In this document: positions 9,501 through 19,938 of the stretch, piece after piece
Position numbering within the stretch: position 1 is the stretch's first letter
Layout of the letters: each line of letters starts with the position of its first letter
From: Phyto melanocephala
Taxonomy: Eukaryota; Arthropoda; Insecta; Diptera; Rhinophoridae
Direction: 5' to 3'
Length of the DNA: 64,000 nucleotides
Assembly: GCA_941918925.1 (NCBI GenBank)
Contig: OW799234.1
Location: 120,416,284 to 120,480,283, forward strand
Made by a program: the position numbers and the translations under genes
Notes under the pieces: model-generated
Databases searched by the model: none
Seen by the model: only the letters and a program-made list of their open reading frames with translations
Told to the model about the DNA's origin: nothing

Positions 9501-11932
9501 TGATTGAGATGTCTACTGAAAAGATATTAGGTATGTGGTGGTCAACAGAAGATGATAATTTTACATTTTCATTAAAATTGACTCGAATAAATAAGGATGT
9601 TCTATCAGGTTCCAAACGACCCACAAAAACCGACGTATTAAGGACGCTTATGTCTATTTTTGATCCTTTTGGTTTTTTATCAGCGTATGTTGTTTACTTA
9701 AAAATTCTACTCCAAGAGATTTGGAGAACTACTGAAGGTTGGACTGACGAGGTTAATGATGATATTTTCAATAAATGGATAATATGGATTAAAATCCTAC
9801 CGAATATAGAAAGTGTGAAAATTCCTCGATGGTTCTCAATTCAACCTGGATGTTCAGTGCAGTTACACGTATTTGTTGATGCAAGTGAATTAGCGTACGC
9901 TGCTGTTGCATATTTTCGAATATCTTCGGAAGATGGGGTTCAAGTTTCATTTGTAGGCGCTAAAGTAAAGGTGGCTCCGAAGCAACCTGTTTCAATTCCA
10001 CGCATGGAATTAATGGCAGCTGTATTAGGTGTTCGTTTAGCAAATGTTATATGTGAGGTTCCCAACGTACAAATCGAAAGTCGAACTTTTTGGTCTGATT
10101 CCAATACTGTTCTTTGTTGGTTAAGAGCTGATCCTCGGAATTATAAACAATTCGTTATGTATCGCATTGGAGAAATCCTTGATTGCAGCAACTTATCAGA
10201 GTGGAAATATATAGATACAAAAGACAATGTTGCAGATGATGCGACAAAATGGAAGAAACGTTTTGAATTTAATATGAAAAGTCGCTGGTTTGAAGGTCCA
10301 CCTTTCTTGAAAAATAATGAATCTTATTGGCCGGTGAATAAATTGAAGGTTTCAAAAATTTCTGAAGATCTAAGACCCCATATTGTTATGGCACATCGAA
10401 AGGTATTTAATTTTAACTTAATTGATTTTAATAGATTTTCATCATGGAAGAAACTAATACGAACTGTTGTCAACCTTTACGCATTTATTAACAAGTTAAA
10501 GATAAAATTAAATAAGTCAAAAAATCGGGAGTACTTATTGTCTGATGTGTCTAAGCTGCATTCCATGGCAGAAACCATTATTTACCGGAAAATGCAACAG
10601 GAATTTTTTGAGGATGAATATGCTATCTTATCAAATAACATTGGAAATATTTCAAAATCAAGTGTTCTATACAAATGTTCTCCTTATGTTGATAATAATC
10701 AGATTATACGAATGAACGGAAGAATTGGTTTGATCACAGTTGTACCTGAAAACTCAAGGTGTCCCATAATTTTGCCAAGAAATCACTATTGTACCAGCTT
10801 GTTGATACAACATTTTCACGAAAAATTTCATCACATTCACCATGATACATGTCTTAATGAATTACGTCAATACTTTTACATTCCAAAATTAAGAGCTGAA
10901 TTAAAAAAAGTACGTCGAAATTGTCAACAATGCAAGAACTCAAATGCATCACCCGTAATTCCGGAAATGTCCATACTACCTAAAGCCCGATTATCAGCAT
11001 TCGTTCGTACATTTTCCTTTGTCGGCATAGATTATTTTGGGCCTTTATATGTTAAAGTTGCACGGCACCAAGAGAAGCGTTGGGGAGTACTATTTACTTG
11101 TCTAACTGTAAGAGCAATACACATTGAAGTGGCCCATGATATGACAACTGATAGTTGCATTATGGCAATTCAAAATTTCGTTGCCCGACGAGGTACACCT
11201 ATTGAGATATATTGCGATAATGGAACGAACTTTAAAGGAGCTAAAACAGAGCTTGAGAACGCCCTTAAAAATGTTGATTTTAAAATTTTGGAAGTAAAGT
11301 TTACAACTTCATCAACATCCTGGCACTTTAATCCACCAGCCGCACCACATATGGGCGGAAGTTGGGAACGTTTAGTACAATCTGTAAAAAAAGTATTGCA
11401 TCAAATTATGCCAAATTTTATATTTAAAGATGATACGTTATATAATGGATTACTGGAGTGTGAACGCGTTGTTAACTCTAGACCTCTTACTTATGTGGAT
11501 TTAGATTCAACAACTGATGAAGCATTGACTCCTAACCACTTCCTCTTAGGATCTTCAAATGGTGATAAGCCGATAGGTAAGTTTTCGGCAGATGATACTG
11601 TGCTACGAAAAAATTGGAGGAAAATGCAGTACTTTGCTGATATATTTTGGAAACGATGGATACATGAATACTTGCCAACATTAACGAAACGTACAAAGTG
11701 GTTTGAAAAATGTAGTCCCCTTAAAGTTGGTGATATAGTTATAATAGTTGATCCAAATTTACCAAGAAACAATTGGCCTAAGGGCATAGTACAATCAGTA
11801 TGTAAAGCAACTGATGGAAATGTAAGAAGTGCTGATATTTTTTCAAAAGGTGGCATTTTAAAAAGACCAGTAGCAAAACTAGCTAAACTTGATGTAAGAC
11901 GGTCTCAAACTTCTCAAAACTTTATTGGTTAA
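6539..11932 (+). CDS. BEL/Pao Gag-Pol polyprotein with N-terminal PHD finger
   Basis: One 1797-residue frame encodes all proteins for retrotransposition. In order: a PHD-type zinc finger (C28, C31, C42, C45, H50, C53, C67, C70, with W65 before the sixth ligand pair); the Gag/DUF1759 region (about 207-360, opening LSTDLPVFSGKPEEWP); Cys/His zinc-binding knuckles (about 407-475); a DUF1758 aspartic protease with D514 in LDDGS; reverse transcriptase with D850 and YVDD at 927-930; RNase H/peptidase A17 region with D1114, E1157, D1187 and D1233; an integrase HHCC zinc domain and DDE core D1498, D1560, E1610; and a C-terminal DUF5641 region. All catalytic residues I can identify are kept and there is no frameshift. 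The start is the first ATG after the LTR, 49 nt from its edge. The Gag-Pol fusion in one frame is usual for this superfamily. Assignment to BEL/Pao is secure; present activity is inferred. Confidence 0.97.
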   Translation: MFHTPPNDVGNPKSSSEHNVANHPSNSCGQCNLEDTKEMVQCDKCNIWYHFTCAGVTDSIENHDWMCFRCIGETANDKSVSVHLLNKTKAMSICSASSSRQKLLKLELQRLEEEKALESRFLNRKFEILAMSEEGAESICNEPISRTREWVSNLQAYSQIKNKNSPCNSHTCFDDKREQQKKQFEKKPLEEDVIELTKNQLSARKALSTDLPVFSGKPEEWPLFISSFVESTKLCGYSDSENLLRLQKCLKGKAFDAVSCHLLMPKNVSEVIRTLKMMFGRPEIIINALLEKIRSEVPLKADRLDGLVSYAISVRNLCSTLEASGLESHKNNPLLLQELVDKLPAQSKINWAMFIANRDADILLFAKWLFDMAEAVAKVSPTVISYKTYGIVHEHEVEQPKQIEQSCVICYKNHFVDKCTKFSEMKLSERWDKVRQFKLCRLCLQKHGFYRCIDAKCPVDNCEARHHKLLHKYKENPVVTTHSISSFSEKTFFKIVPIILYNKYTSVKTFAFLDDGSNVTLIQKDICDQLGLEGNINNLCLKWTSEASRVEKNSMQVNVLISGCNENSKKYELLNVRSVENLSLPLQSITKQDLETYKHLKNIPLSTYNNVSPKILIGLNNGHVCNSLKMVEGAINEPCASKTRLGWVMHGGSDSTLEKTIGYHKIELCNCDCEMEKLNNIVTEYMSLENAGRKYEIVSPEEKRGKFLLQTTTKRIGERFETGLLWKEDTVEVPNSYLMALKRLQCLEKKSNPEQILTITQQINTLVEKGYARKLSENEVNISKGITWYLPIFTVISPNKPGKIRLVWDAAAKVKGVSLNSMLLKGPDLTTSLLSTLYGFRLRKIAICADIKEMFHQVLIRKEDQNAQRFIWRNGENKQKPDVYVMKVMTFGAACSPSSAQYIKNTNALEFRDQFPRAVDSIINHHYVDDLLDCADTVDEAIKLSKQVAFIHSKGGFFIRNWKSNSKVVMKSLGEIEEQNKVVIEPNMIEMSTEKILGMWWSTEDDNFTFSLKLTRINKDVLSGSKRPTKTDVLRTLMSIFDPFGFLSAYVVYLKILLQEIWRTTEGWTDEVNDDIFNKWIIWIKILPNIESVKIPRWFSIQPGCSVQLHVFVDASELAYAAVAYFRISSEDGVQVSFVGAKVKVAPKQPVSIPRMELMAAVLGVRLANVICEVPNVQIESRTFWSDSNTVLCWLRADPRNYKQFVMYRIGEILDCSNLSEWKYIDTKDNVADDATKWKKRFEFNMKSRWFEGPPFLKNNESYWPVNKLKVSKISEDLRPHIVMAHRKVFNFNLIDFNRFSSWKKLIRTVVNLYAFINKLKIKLNKSKNREYLLSDVSKLHSMAETIIYRKMQQEFFEDEYAILSNNIGNISKSSVLYKCSPYVDNNQIIRMNGRIGLITVVPENSRCPIILPRNHYCTSLLIQHFHEKFHHIHHDTCLNELRQYFYIPKLRAELKKVRRNCQQCKNSNASPVIPEMSILPKARLSAFVRTFSFVGIDYFGPLYVKVARHQEKRWGVLFTCLTVRAIHIEVAHDMTTDSCIMAIQNFVARRGTPIEIYCDNGTNFKGAKTELENALKNVDFKILEVKFTTSSTSWHFNPPAAPHMGGSWERLVQSVKKVLHQIMPNFIFKDDTLYNGLLECERVVNSRPLTYVDLDSTTDEALTPNHFLLGSSNGDKPIGKFSADDTVLRKNWRKMQYFADIFWKRWIHEYLPTLTKRTKWFEKCSPLKVGDIVIIVDPNLPRNNWPKGIVQSVCKATDGNVRSADIFSKGGILKRPVAKLAKLDVRRSQTSQNFIG

Positions 11933-11947
11933 AACTTTGTTTTAACG

Positions 11948-11957
11948 AGGGGGAGAA
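11948..11957 (+). promoter_or_regulatory. Polypurine tract of BEL/Pao element
   Basis: agggggagaa directly abuts the 3' LTR, 15 nt after the Gag-Pol stop codon. Such tracts prime plus-strand DNA synthesis in LTR elements. Confidence 0.9.
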
Positions 11958-12186
11958 TGTTACAAACAAGTTTTTTGTTTTGTTTCATACTTTGATTATT
12001 TACTTTATTTTCAATTATAGATACCTGTATATAAATGTCTAGAATTGACAAAATATATAAAAATTGTTAAAACATTAGTTTGAAAAAAAACCTGATTGTA
12101 AAACTATTAATTTTGAAGTAAAATTAATAAAAATAAATCATAATTGAAACTTACTCTCAAAAAATAGTTTTTTTTTCTTTTCAACA
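11958..12186 (+). repeat. 3' LTR of BEL/Pao element
   Basis: 229 bp and identical to the 5' LTR by direct reading. It carries the same TATA box (12028-12035). It is followed by the aagtt target duplication at 12187-12191. Confidence 0.96.
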
Positions 12187-12981
12187 AAGTTGATGATGGT
12201 ATTGCCAGTATAAAAATTATAGATTTGTTAAAATTAATGTAAGTTTAAATAATGTTTTTGGATACGCTTTCTTAACACAGGCATGTAGGCATTTAAATGT
12301 CAAAAATTAGGGATTTCTTTTGCATACGGACGTTAATCTTTAACAACATTTTTAAAGTTGCGATTATCATTAAATATGTATTTTGTCGGCTATTTGCCTA
12401 TATTTTTTTATACTGTTTCCAATGATTTAAAGTCATGCAAATTTACTTGAGTGTAAAAAATCACACTTATATATTTTGGCTTTGGTTTTTTTTGCTAAAC
12501 TTGCAAAGTTGCAATAATAACTTACTATATAGAGTGATATCTACTTACTTTAAAAATTAATTTAAAAATTTAAATATTGTGTTTAATTATTTAATTTAAT
12601 ATATTTATAAAAAATTGTTTTTTTTATCAAAAACAGTGCCAAACTTTAAAGCTATCATACATATAAAATTTTAAAATACGATGTTTAATTCGTCAAACAT
12701 TTGCCTTGTATAAACATAGGTTTTGAGTCGCATACATACTTATAAGAAATAAGTTTAAAAACTTGTGTTTAATTTTGGTTTGGCTGATTTTGTGTTTCGA
12801 ACAAATTTTTTGTCGACACAAATTTTTTTCTCTTTTTGTTTAAAGAAAAAAATATTGTTTCGAAAAACTATAAACTTTAATTGATTAAGTTTGCGTTTAC
12901 ACGGAAATAACCTTAAACATATTATAGTGTAAAATTTTCAAAATCGTTAAATCATTTGTAAAACTTTAACTCCTTGACGAC

Positions 12982-13043
12982 TTTTATGTCGCACTTGATT
13001 AACAAAAATTAATACCTTTTTGTAAATCAAGTGCGACATAAAA
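12982..13043. repeat. 62-bp hairpin with 19-bp perfect arms
   Basis: ttttatgtcgcacttgatt at 12982-13000 is exactly complementary to 13025-13043, with a 24-nt AT-rich loop. No target duplication or second copy is evident in the window. It may be a small foldback element or a solitary inverted repeat. Confidence 0.65.
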
Positions 13044-13692
13044 ATTTAAATTTAAAAATGTTCACTATTTGCGAAAATTCTACTAACAACATTAATATCT
13101 TTTCACTGTAAAAATTTTACCTTATTCCTTCTATTTCATCTTAAAAATCGCGGTCTGACCATTTTGGTGATATTTTAGTGACTTCTTCCTATATGTATGG
13201 ATATGTATACCAAGAAAGGTATTTATGTCACCGTTTTGACTTTTTTTTTGACGTGTGCACTATTCTTAGCGAAAAGGTGCTTAACATTGAGAAAACGTAG
13301 TCTACAGACAAGTAAAGCTAGCTGTCATTTTGTTGGGTACTTAAATCGCCAACGTGTAACGCGCTTAACTTCGGTAAAAAAAAGTAGATGTTGTGTGGAG
13401 CTCAATATTTACGCTCTATGTTAGAGGTAGTGAAAAAGTAGAATAATAAATGCGAAATAATTGTTTACATAGTTGTTGCTGTTGTTGTTGTTTTTGTTCA
13501 AAGCCATTTTGATTTTAGCAATTTCGCAAGATTAAACCGGGTGACTGGAATACTTCAATTATTTTAGGTCAACGCAAAAGTTTAAAAAAAAATTATCATA
13601 AATGTTTTTATAAACGGCATTATTTTAAGTTTAGTCTTTATTCAGTTAAAATTGTTTTGTTTTAAATTTGTTGTAATCTGAGATAATAATAA

Positions 13693-13775
13693 TATTCAAT
13701 TTCAATTTATTTATTACAATAACAATAACCTAGCCTATGGGCCATAATCAGTTACAAACCTCTTCGATTAAAAAA
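13693..13775 (-). mobile_element. 3' end fragment of a non-LTR retrotransposon
   Basis: Read on the minus strand, this segment ends taggttattgttattg followed by an AATAAATTGAA tail. The same 3' terminus occurs in plus orientation at 15864-15954, where target-site evidence shows it is an insertion. It is a very short 5'-truncated LINE copy with no coding sequence. Confidence 0.6.
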
Positions 13776-14620
13776 TAACAATAATAATTGGCAAGTCGAA
13801 TTCTTGTATCACAGTTTACGCACACATTATACAACGGATATTAATTGAAAATTTACCATTTGAAATGATTTGTCTTTTAGATGTACAAAATATTTATTTA
13901 CTTTTAATTTATTTATTTAATAATTAATCGATTTAGTATTTAAGAAGCTATAAGCGTTGAAAGTTGCTACTAACTCACAAACAAACACTTATTATTTTTG
14001 TAAAGAACGCTTTATGTGTAATGGTATACAAAATAAAATAAAGATATAGTGTAACAATTAAAACTCCTGTTTAATAGATGTTTTGTTATTATATTTAAGA
14101 ATTTTGTGTCAACAGTTTATTGAATTTACATACTTCCAAATTAAGAACTGTTTTCCTGACAAGTTTTAAAAAATGGAAGTGACTGAAAAGAATTTTATTT
14201 TTCTTCAATTGAAAACAATTAAAAAAAACACAAGTTGGAATATATTTTTTAAAGGAATTTGTTAACCATAAGGCATTTGGATTTTGAAAGTTACTTCAAA
14301 AGTAACAACAACCTGTTTTTGGCCTCCACTGAGAATTTTGAGTTTTGAGTAAATATTTTCAAAAAATACTCTTAAAAGGTGTTGTTTCTCTTGACAAAAA
14401 ATTTGTTCAAAACGTATAAGTGAATTAATTTACTTTCTATTCTTAGATACTAGGTCTTATTCCTGATAAATAAATATATTTTTTTTAATTGATTACAAAA
14501 TTTCTATTAAAGCCTAATTATAAAGACTTAGCTATCTTAAAACTAAATGAACTAGATTTAACTTTAATATTATATATTATAACAAATGCTTCAAAGATAA
14601 ATGTATAATATATATATTAC

Positions 14621-14799
14621 CTGATTTCTTATATCCTTTTCATTGTGTGGGTGTTTTTCCTTATCCGCAAAATTATTAATACGCAATTCCCAACCATTAT
14701 TCCAAATTTCATCCAATAACATTTTTATCATTTTGAATGTGCCATTTTCACGTATTTTCACCGAAAAGATTTCAATTGTTTCGGGTTTTGGTTTATTGT
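14621..14799 (-). CDS. Host gene exon 2 (internal coding exon)
   Basis: On the minus strand a pyrimidine-rich tract and cag acceptor (14800-14802) precede 179 nt of coding sequence, which ends at a gt donor (14619-14620). Joined to exon 1 (phase 1), it continues the frame exactly: the split codon becomes Asp and the protein reads ...CKTNK-DNKPKPETIEIFS... through ...KDIRNQ, ending in phase 0. The 60 residues are charged and contain EIWNNGWELRINNF; I do not recognise the family. Balanced codon use and matching splice phase support a real exon. The next exon is not found within the window and is presumably left of base 1. Confidence 0.75.
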
Positions 14800-15863
14800 C
14801 TGCAAATGAAAAAATAAAATAAAAGTTAAAATAAAAAAACTTTTTATCAATTATAAATTGCATATAGTATGTGTAGTAGGTATTTTAATAATATTTGTTT
14901 ATTTTATTAATACTTTTGTACTGTATTATTAAGTATAGTATAGAGCAGTAAAAGAAAATTTCCATACAAATCATAAAAACTTTTGATTGTAATAAGTTCT
15001 TATGTATTTACTTGTGAATGCTTACATTTGTAAATTTTAATAAATTTGTTGACACTTATTTGTTTCTTGTCCAGATTATTCTTACACAAAGACATTTGTT
15101 TAACTGAATATAACGAAGAGGATTAATTTTTACGATGATTACTATGAAAATATTAAATGAATTAATTCATTTAAATTATAAATAAAAGTCGTATTTTCAA
15201 ATTGAAAAATGAAAAAAAAAAAAAGAAATGTTATACTACTATCTTTAACAAAAAAAAAATATTGTTTTAAAAAAAACAAACTTGAAACGTGGTAAGAATT
15301 TAATTAAGAATATGAGAAGATTAGATAATTTATTTTCTTTGCTGCTAAATCGTTCTAATCACGCCTTACTTTTCAATAATCTGAACAATTAACAAACTTG
15401 ATTTGAAATTGCGCAATTTCAAAAAGTTATGGAGCTATTCAAATAACAAGTAAGAATGCTACAGTAGGCCGTGCCAAATCCGGTAATACCCATCACCATC
15501 ATATATATATATATAGTTATAGTAACCACATAATAGCTTAGTTTTTGCTTAGCTTTGATTATGAATTTTTACATAGTTAACGGTATTCTACTAGTCAAGC
15601 CCTTTCATTTGATACCCATATTAATGGGTTGAGAACAAAATTATCCGCCATATTGTTTAGGACGCCATGTTGGATTTTAACTATTTTATAGTTTATTGCA
15701 TTCTATTATTCAAACCCTTTGATACCGATATTATGGAAGTTGAAGGGCGCAAAGCCGTAATTACTATTTTTGGTCAATTTTCTTCAAACGCCATGTTAAA
15801 TTTAATCGTTTTCATTTTTTACTGCATTCTACTGGCCAATTTCTTTCGTTTGATACCAATATT

Positions 15864-15954
15864 TCTAAGTAGTTATTTTTAATTGAAGAGCTTTGTAACT
15901 GATTATGACCCATAGGCTAGGTTATTGTTATTTGTAATAAATAAATTTAAATTG
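15864..15954 (+). mobile_element. 91-bp LINE 3' end inserted in a HINE copy
   Basis: The interrupted HINE sequence and a flanking aatatt duplication (15858-15863 and 15955-15960) delimit a 91-bp insert ending in ataaatttaaattg. It shares gtaactgattatg and taggctaggttattg with the minus-strand copy at 13693-13775. This is extreme 5' truncation of a non-LTR element. Confidence 0.65.
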
Positions 15955-16308
15955 AATATTAAGGGAGTTGAAGTGGGTACATTTTTAATTAATAAATTTG
16001 TATAAATGTATAAATTAATTGTACGCCATTTTTCTGCCGGCCATTTTGGCCTTAACATTTTTTATAGTATAGAATATAATCTGCAAGTCAAGCCCTATCT
16101 TTTGTTACCCATATTGTTTCTCTCTATTATTCAGAAGCTGAAAAATTCTATTTTTTTGGTTGTTAATTTTAGGAAAAACACCAAAGCATTTGTAATTTTG
16201 TGCTTATATCTCAGTTAGTTTCAAACCGATTTGTAAATTTATCTTGGCAATAATTTTTAAGAGTATGGCTTAAGCGTGTTTAAAAATTATTTCGAAGCTT
16301 TAATATAT

Positions 16309-16383
16309 CGTCTTTCGTAAATTATTGTGTTCTACGTGACACATAAAGCCTATACATATAGACACAATAATTTACCAACGACG
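16309..16383. repeat. Second copy of the 78-bp hairpin
   Basis: Arms related to 3956-4033 (ttcgtaaattattgtgttct and tagacacaataatttac...) surround a similar loop. A few mismatches and one deletion mark divergence. It lies in intron 1 of the host gene, close to the HINE copy. Confidence 0.75.
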
Positions 16384-16397
16384 ATATGGTATACATA

Positions 16398-16398
<1 letters not shown>

Positions 16399-16434
<36 letters not shown>
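16399..16434. repeat. TA microsatellite
   Basis: About 16-17 TA repeats. Length is likely to be polymorphic. Confidence 0.85.
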
Positions 16435-16440
<6 letters not shown>

Positions 16441-19286
16441 AAATACAAAAATAATAACCGAATTATCCAAAAATTTTTTAAGAATATCCCTAGAGGCATA
16501 TCGTACATATGAATAGCAACAAACGTCTCTGTAAATCAACCTAGGATTAATTTTTGTGGCAGTTTATGGCAGACGTGTTTGTTTCCTTATATATCAGAAA
16601 GTTATGGAGCGATCATGCTGGATTTCAAAAGCGATTCATTCCCGGATATTTGCAAAAAGTTGATATCACATACAGATCTTAGTAACATGTGGGTGCTTCT
16701 TAAAGTTATTTTCATCGAAAACACGGACAGACTAACATGACACAATCGATTCACATAGTCACCTATGGTGTCGGATATGAATATTGTAGAAATTAATAAT
16801 GCTCTTTACAGCTGTTTTTACGGTTAAGATCATAAAAATCAGCTGTTTTATAAGTCATGTAAGTTTTCGGTAACGTTTACAAAAACTTGAAAATTTTTTA
16901 ATTATATATTTTTAATTTTTTTTTTTTGGTTAAAGTCTACTTTAATTTCTAATGAAGAAATAAATTTTTTTGATCGCAAATAAATTAAAATTTTCATAAG
17001 AAATTTTAAAATTTTCTTTAACCGAACTTGATCAAAAAATATTGACTTAAGCAAAAGAACAAATAGAAAAAAATTTATTTCAAATAAGAAAATTGAACCA
17101 AAACTATATTGAGTACCACTAGACTAGACTAGATTGTACCAATTTTTAAACTTGACGATTAATGAATTAATTTTTTATATCAGCTACTTCTGACCCATGC
17201 TAAACAGTTGTGGTACATTGTTGTATCATGAAAAAATTTCTAACAATTATGATGCAATTATTTTTAAAATATATAGCTGAAAGGTAAAATGTAACAAAAC
17301 TTTTTCGTGGGCAAGTTAAATTTGTTATAATAAATTTTACTAGAAAGACATAAACTTTGTTCCAATTTGATAACAAAATTAAAAATGATTTTGTTTAAGG
17401 GTTCCTATTTTAAATGTATGTATGTTTAGTTACTGATAACAGCAGTTCTAAATAGTCCATGTACTTATTTACTTCCAAATGACTGATTTTTATTAAATCT
17501 GGCATGTAGCAAACTTTTTTTTTAGTAACAAGTGTGGTGACGAAATAACTTATAAATAAATTCGATTAATATGTAATTTATAAATACCTACAAACATGTG
17601 TGAATGTGTGTATCGTATGTATGCTTATGCTTTAAGGTGCTCTTTAAAAAAAATTGTTGTAAATACAAATATAAATAAAAAGCCTGGAGTATGAAATTCC
17701 TGTTGCTAAATACATAAAAAAAACAATAATAATATAAGAAATAGATAAATAACTATATATTTCCATATCTCTTATACACTTACACTCTAGATCAGATGAT
17801 AAGAATCATTAAAATCTCTGTTTTTAGTATGCCATGTCATCATTTTCTTCGGATTACAAAAATAACCAAAATAACGTAAAAATTTAATGCAATAGTACGT
17901 TTAAAGGTTCTATTTCAAATGATTATAACTACTTTAGTTTCTTTTTTGCAAGTAGCAGTATTTAATTTTAACATAAATTCAATTATTAAGACAAGAAAAA
18001 TATTACTTTCTAATAAATATTTTTGAAAAATAGATAAGAAAAGTATTTAACATATAGCAGAAAGAGCCAAAATCGATATTTATTGTTCGCAGAGATATTT
18101 TTATTTTGACCTTTGATAATTGAATCAAACTCTGATCTTTCAGCCTCAAAAATCTGATCGAATCCAGGTAGGTATCTAAGCAATTAAAACGCCATTACAA
18201 ATTGTAAATTTCTGAAATTGAAAAAAAAAAAAAAAAAGAAAACGAATACGACTTGATAGAAAGCATATGACATGGACATGCAATTAAGATTGGTAATACG
18301 CGTAATTGGTTTATTTGTATGGTTTTTAGTGACGAAAATAACTTTAATATGGAGGGCTTATGAGAAAAAATTGGCTATTTTTAAATAGCCTTTACCAAAG
18401 AGTCTGTTGGGCAATAAAGTATTACAGCGTAACCGATTTAGAATTTGAAAGTGCAAAAATGCTCTATTAGAAAAAGCTTTCCCTAAAGTAAATTATTGTA
18501 GCTAATTTTAAAAATATAATAATAATAAATCTAATATAAATGGTACGTAAAAATAAATTTTTAATCAAATTTAGTTAAATGTCTAACAATATGAGCTAAA
18601 AAAAAATGCAAATTTTTCTCATTTTTTTAAAAATGGATTTTAAAATATTATTGAACAAACTAAATTATTTTCTTGGTATTTTTGTGATCTCCGAAAAATG
18701 CTATTTCAGATGGTAGAGAAAAAATTCGCTGGCAAAGACAAATTTAGAAAATTTTTCGTACTAAAAACACAAATTTAAGTGGTTCTAATGATCTGATCGG
18801 GAGTGTAATATGTATTATTTTTTAATTTTATTTATTTATTTAAATATTGTTTAAGCTACGTTCACATTTGGCAAATATTTGCTCAAAGAAACGTGACACT
18901 ATTTTTTTTATAAATAAATTTTACACAAAATATTGCCAAAACTTTAATTAAATACAAATTTATTCATTACGGCCAAATTTAATACATGTTAGTGGTTACG
19001 TGTATTTTAGAAAATATTTGGCTAATGTAAACATACCTTTAGTAATAATAACCTAAAGTTTAAATTTGAGAAAAAGGTACGGTCCAAATAAGCAGCAATT
19101 CAATTCGCCTTCACATTAGTAAGATTTTTATAAGTAATAAGCATTATAAATATTTAATTTTATCAAAGTTCTTTTAAACAAAGTTTGTATACAAAACTGT
19201 TTTTTTTCAATTTTTTATAAATTTAATTTAAAACATGACCCTTAATTCCTTACATTAAGAAACTTTACGTTAAAAAATTATCTTAC

Positions 19287-19938
19287 CTTTATTTGTTTTA
19301 CACAACACCACGCCAAACCATGTCGTAATAGGAGTTTTATTTTCATCTTGTGAATCCAATTCAACCTCATCATCGTCATCATTAACAACAATGTCATCGT
19401 AATTTTGATGACTATAAGCTCCATTGCTCAGTAACATTTCAACATTTATTTGGTGATGTTTGCTAAATTCCACAACGTCTTCATGTTCATAACTGTCATT
19501 AGAGCTGCTACTGTTTTTTTGTTGTCGTGTCTTTTTTGTTAGACTCTGTAAACGCTTGCGTCTACGCTGATGTTGTTGTGCTAGTTTACTGGCCACAGCT
19601 GCACTGCTGCGTACTTCAACAATGAAGCCACATTCAACTACTGCACAAAATATACGTTGTTCGTCTGGTTTAAACCATTTAGATTCACGTAACTTTTGCA
19701 CAGCAACCGAACTGCCAAATGTTTGTGCAGTCGACGATTTATTAAATAGTACGAGACCGCGGAAACCAAGACTTCCACCATTGCCGCCAGAGTTTTGTAA
19801 AGTGGATATGTGGTTTGCCACATTAACTGTTCCGCCACCACCGCCACCACCATCGCCAGTATTTCCATTTGTTTGATTTAAATGACCCTGCAAAGGCCAC
19901 CATTTTAAGGAGGAGACAAAACTATTTGAACGATTCAT
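19287..19938 (-). CDS. Host gene exon 1 with start codon
   Basis: The frame starts at ATG 19938 (context ataaatATG) and encodes 217 codons plus one base before a consensus gtaaga donor at 19281-19286. The N-terminus (MNRSNSFVSSLKWWPLQGHL) is followed by a glycine run, a conserved-looking segment (GFRGLVLFNKSSTAQTF ... SKWFKPDEQRIFCAVVECG), a basic Q/R-rich stretch (QQHQRRRKRLQSLTKK) that could act as a nuclear signal, serine and acidic runs (VVNDDDDEVELD), and TTWFGVVLCKTNK at the splice. I do not recognise the protein or assign a function. Codon use and base composition are clearly more gene-like than the surroundings, and the phase-1 junction fits exon 2. An antisense frame at 19622-19876 is a shadow of the glycine run. 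Confidence 0.85.

Larger units (their letters stand above)
6256..12191 (+). mobile_element. Complete BEL/Pao LTR retrotransposon with target duplication
   Basis: A full-length element runs 6261-12186, flanked by a perfect 5-bp duplication aagtt (6256-6260 and 12187-12191). The two 229-bp LTRs (6261-6489, 11958-12186) start TGTTAC, end CAACA and look identical by eye over their whole length. A polypurine tract abuts the 3' LTR, and a single uninterrupted Gag-Pol frame fills the interior. Identical LTRs plus an open frame indicate a recent insertion that may still be competent. It lies downstream of, or within, the minus-strand host gene. Confidence 0.97.
12192..14620. other. AT-rich non-coding; probable intron of the minus-strand gene
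   Basis: Exon 2 of the host gene ends at 14621 with a GT donor, so this stretch should be intron. I find no further exon in it. It contains a 19-bp-arm hairpin (12982-13043) and a LINE 3' end (about 13693-13775). A 75-codon plus-strand frame at 13197-13424 has no recognisable motif. Confidence 0.5.
15445..16795 (-). mobile_element. HINE/DINE-1-like repeat, minus orientation
   Basis: The left end reads aacaagtaagaatgct then ggccgtgcc and tacccatcacc, the reverse complement of the 3' terminus of the other copies (...TTCGGC-hairpin...CTTACTTGTT). The right part contains the complement of their 5' region (tctacaatattcatatcc..., ctgtccgtgtttt). It is diverged, lacks coding capacity and is interrupted by the insertion at 15864-15954. 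Confidence 0.6.
14800..19286 (-). other. Intron 1 of host gene, transposon-rich
   Basis: This 4487-bp intron is bounded by a gt donor at 19285-19286 and an ag acceptor at 14800-14801 (minus strand). It contains a HINE-like repeat (15445-16795) with a LINE 3' end inserted in it, a 75-bp hairpin and an AT microsatellite. Between about 16800 and 19286 only AT-rich sequence is seen. Confidence 0.65.

Noticed and set aside
13197..13424. 75-codon plus-strand frame
   Set aside because: No recognisable domain or homologous pattern; length is compatible with chance.
19622..19876. Plus-strand 84-codon frame with a proline run
   Set aside because: Antisense shadow of the glycine-rich part of host exon 1.
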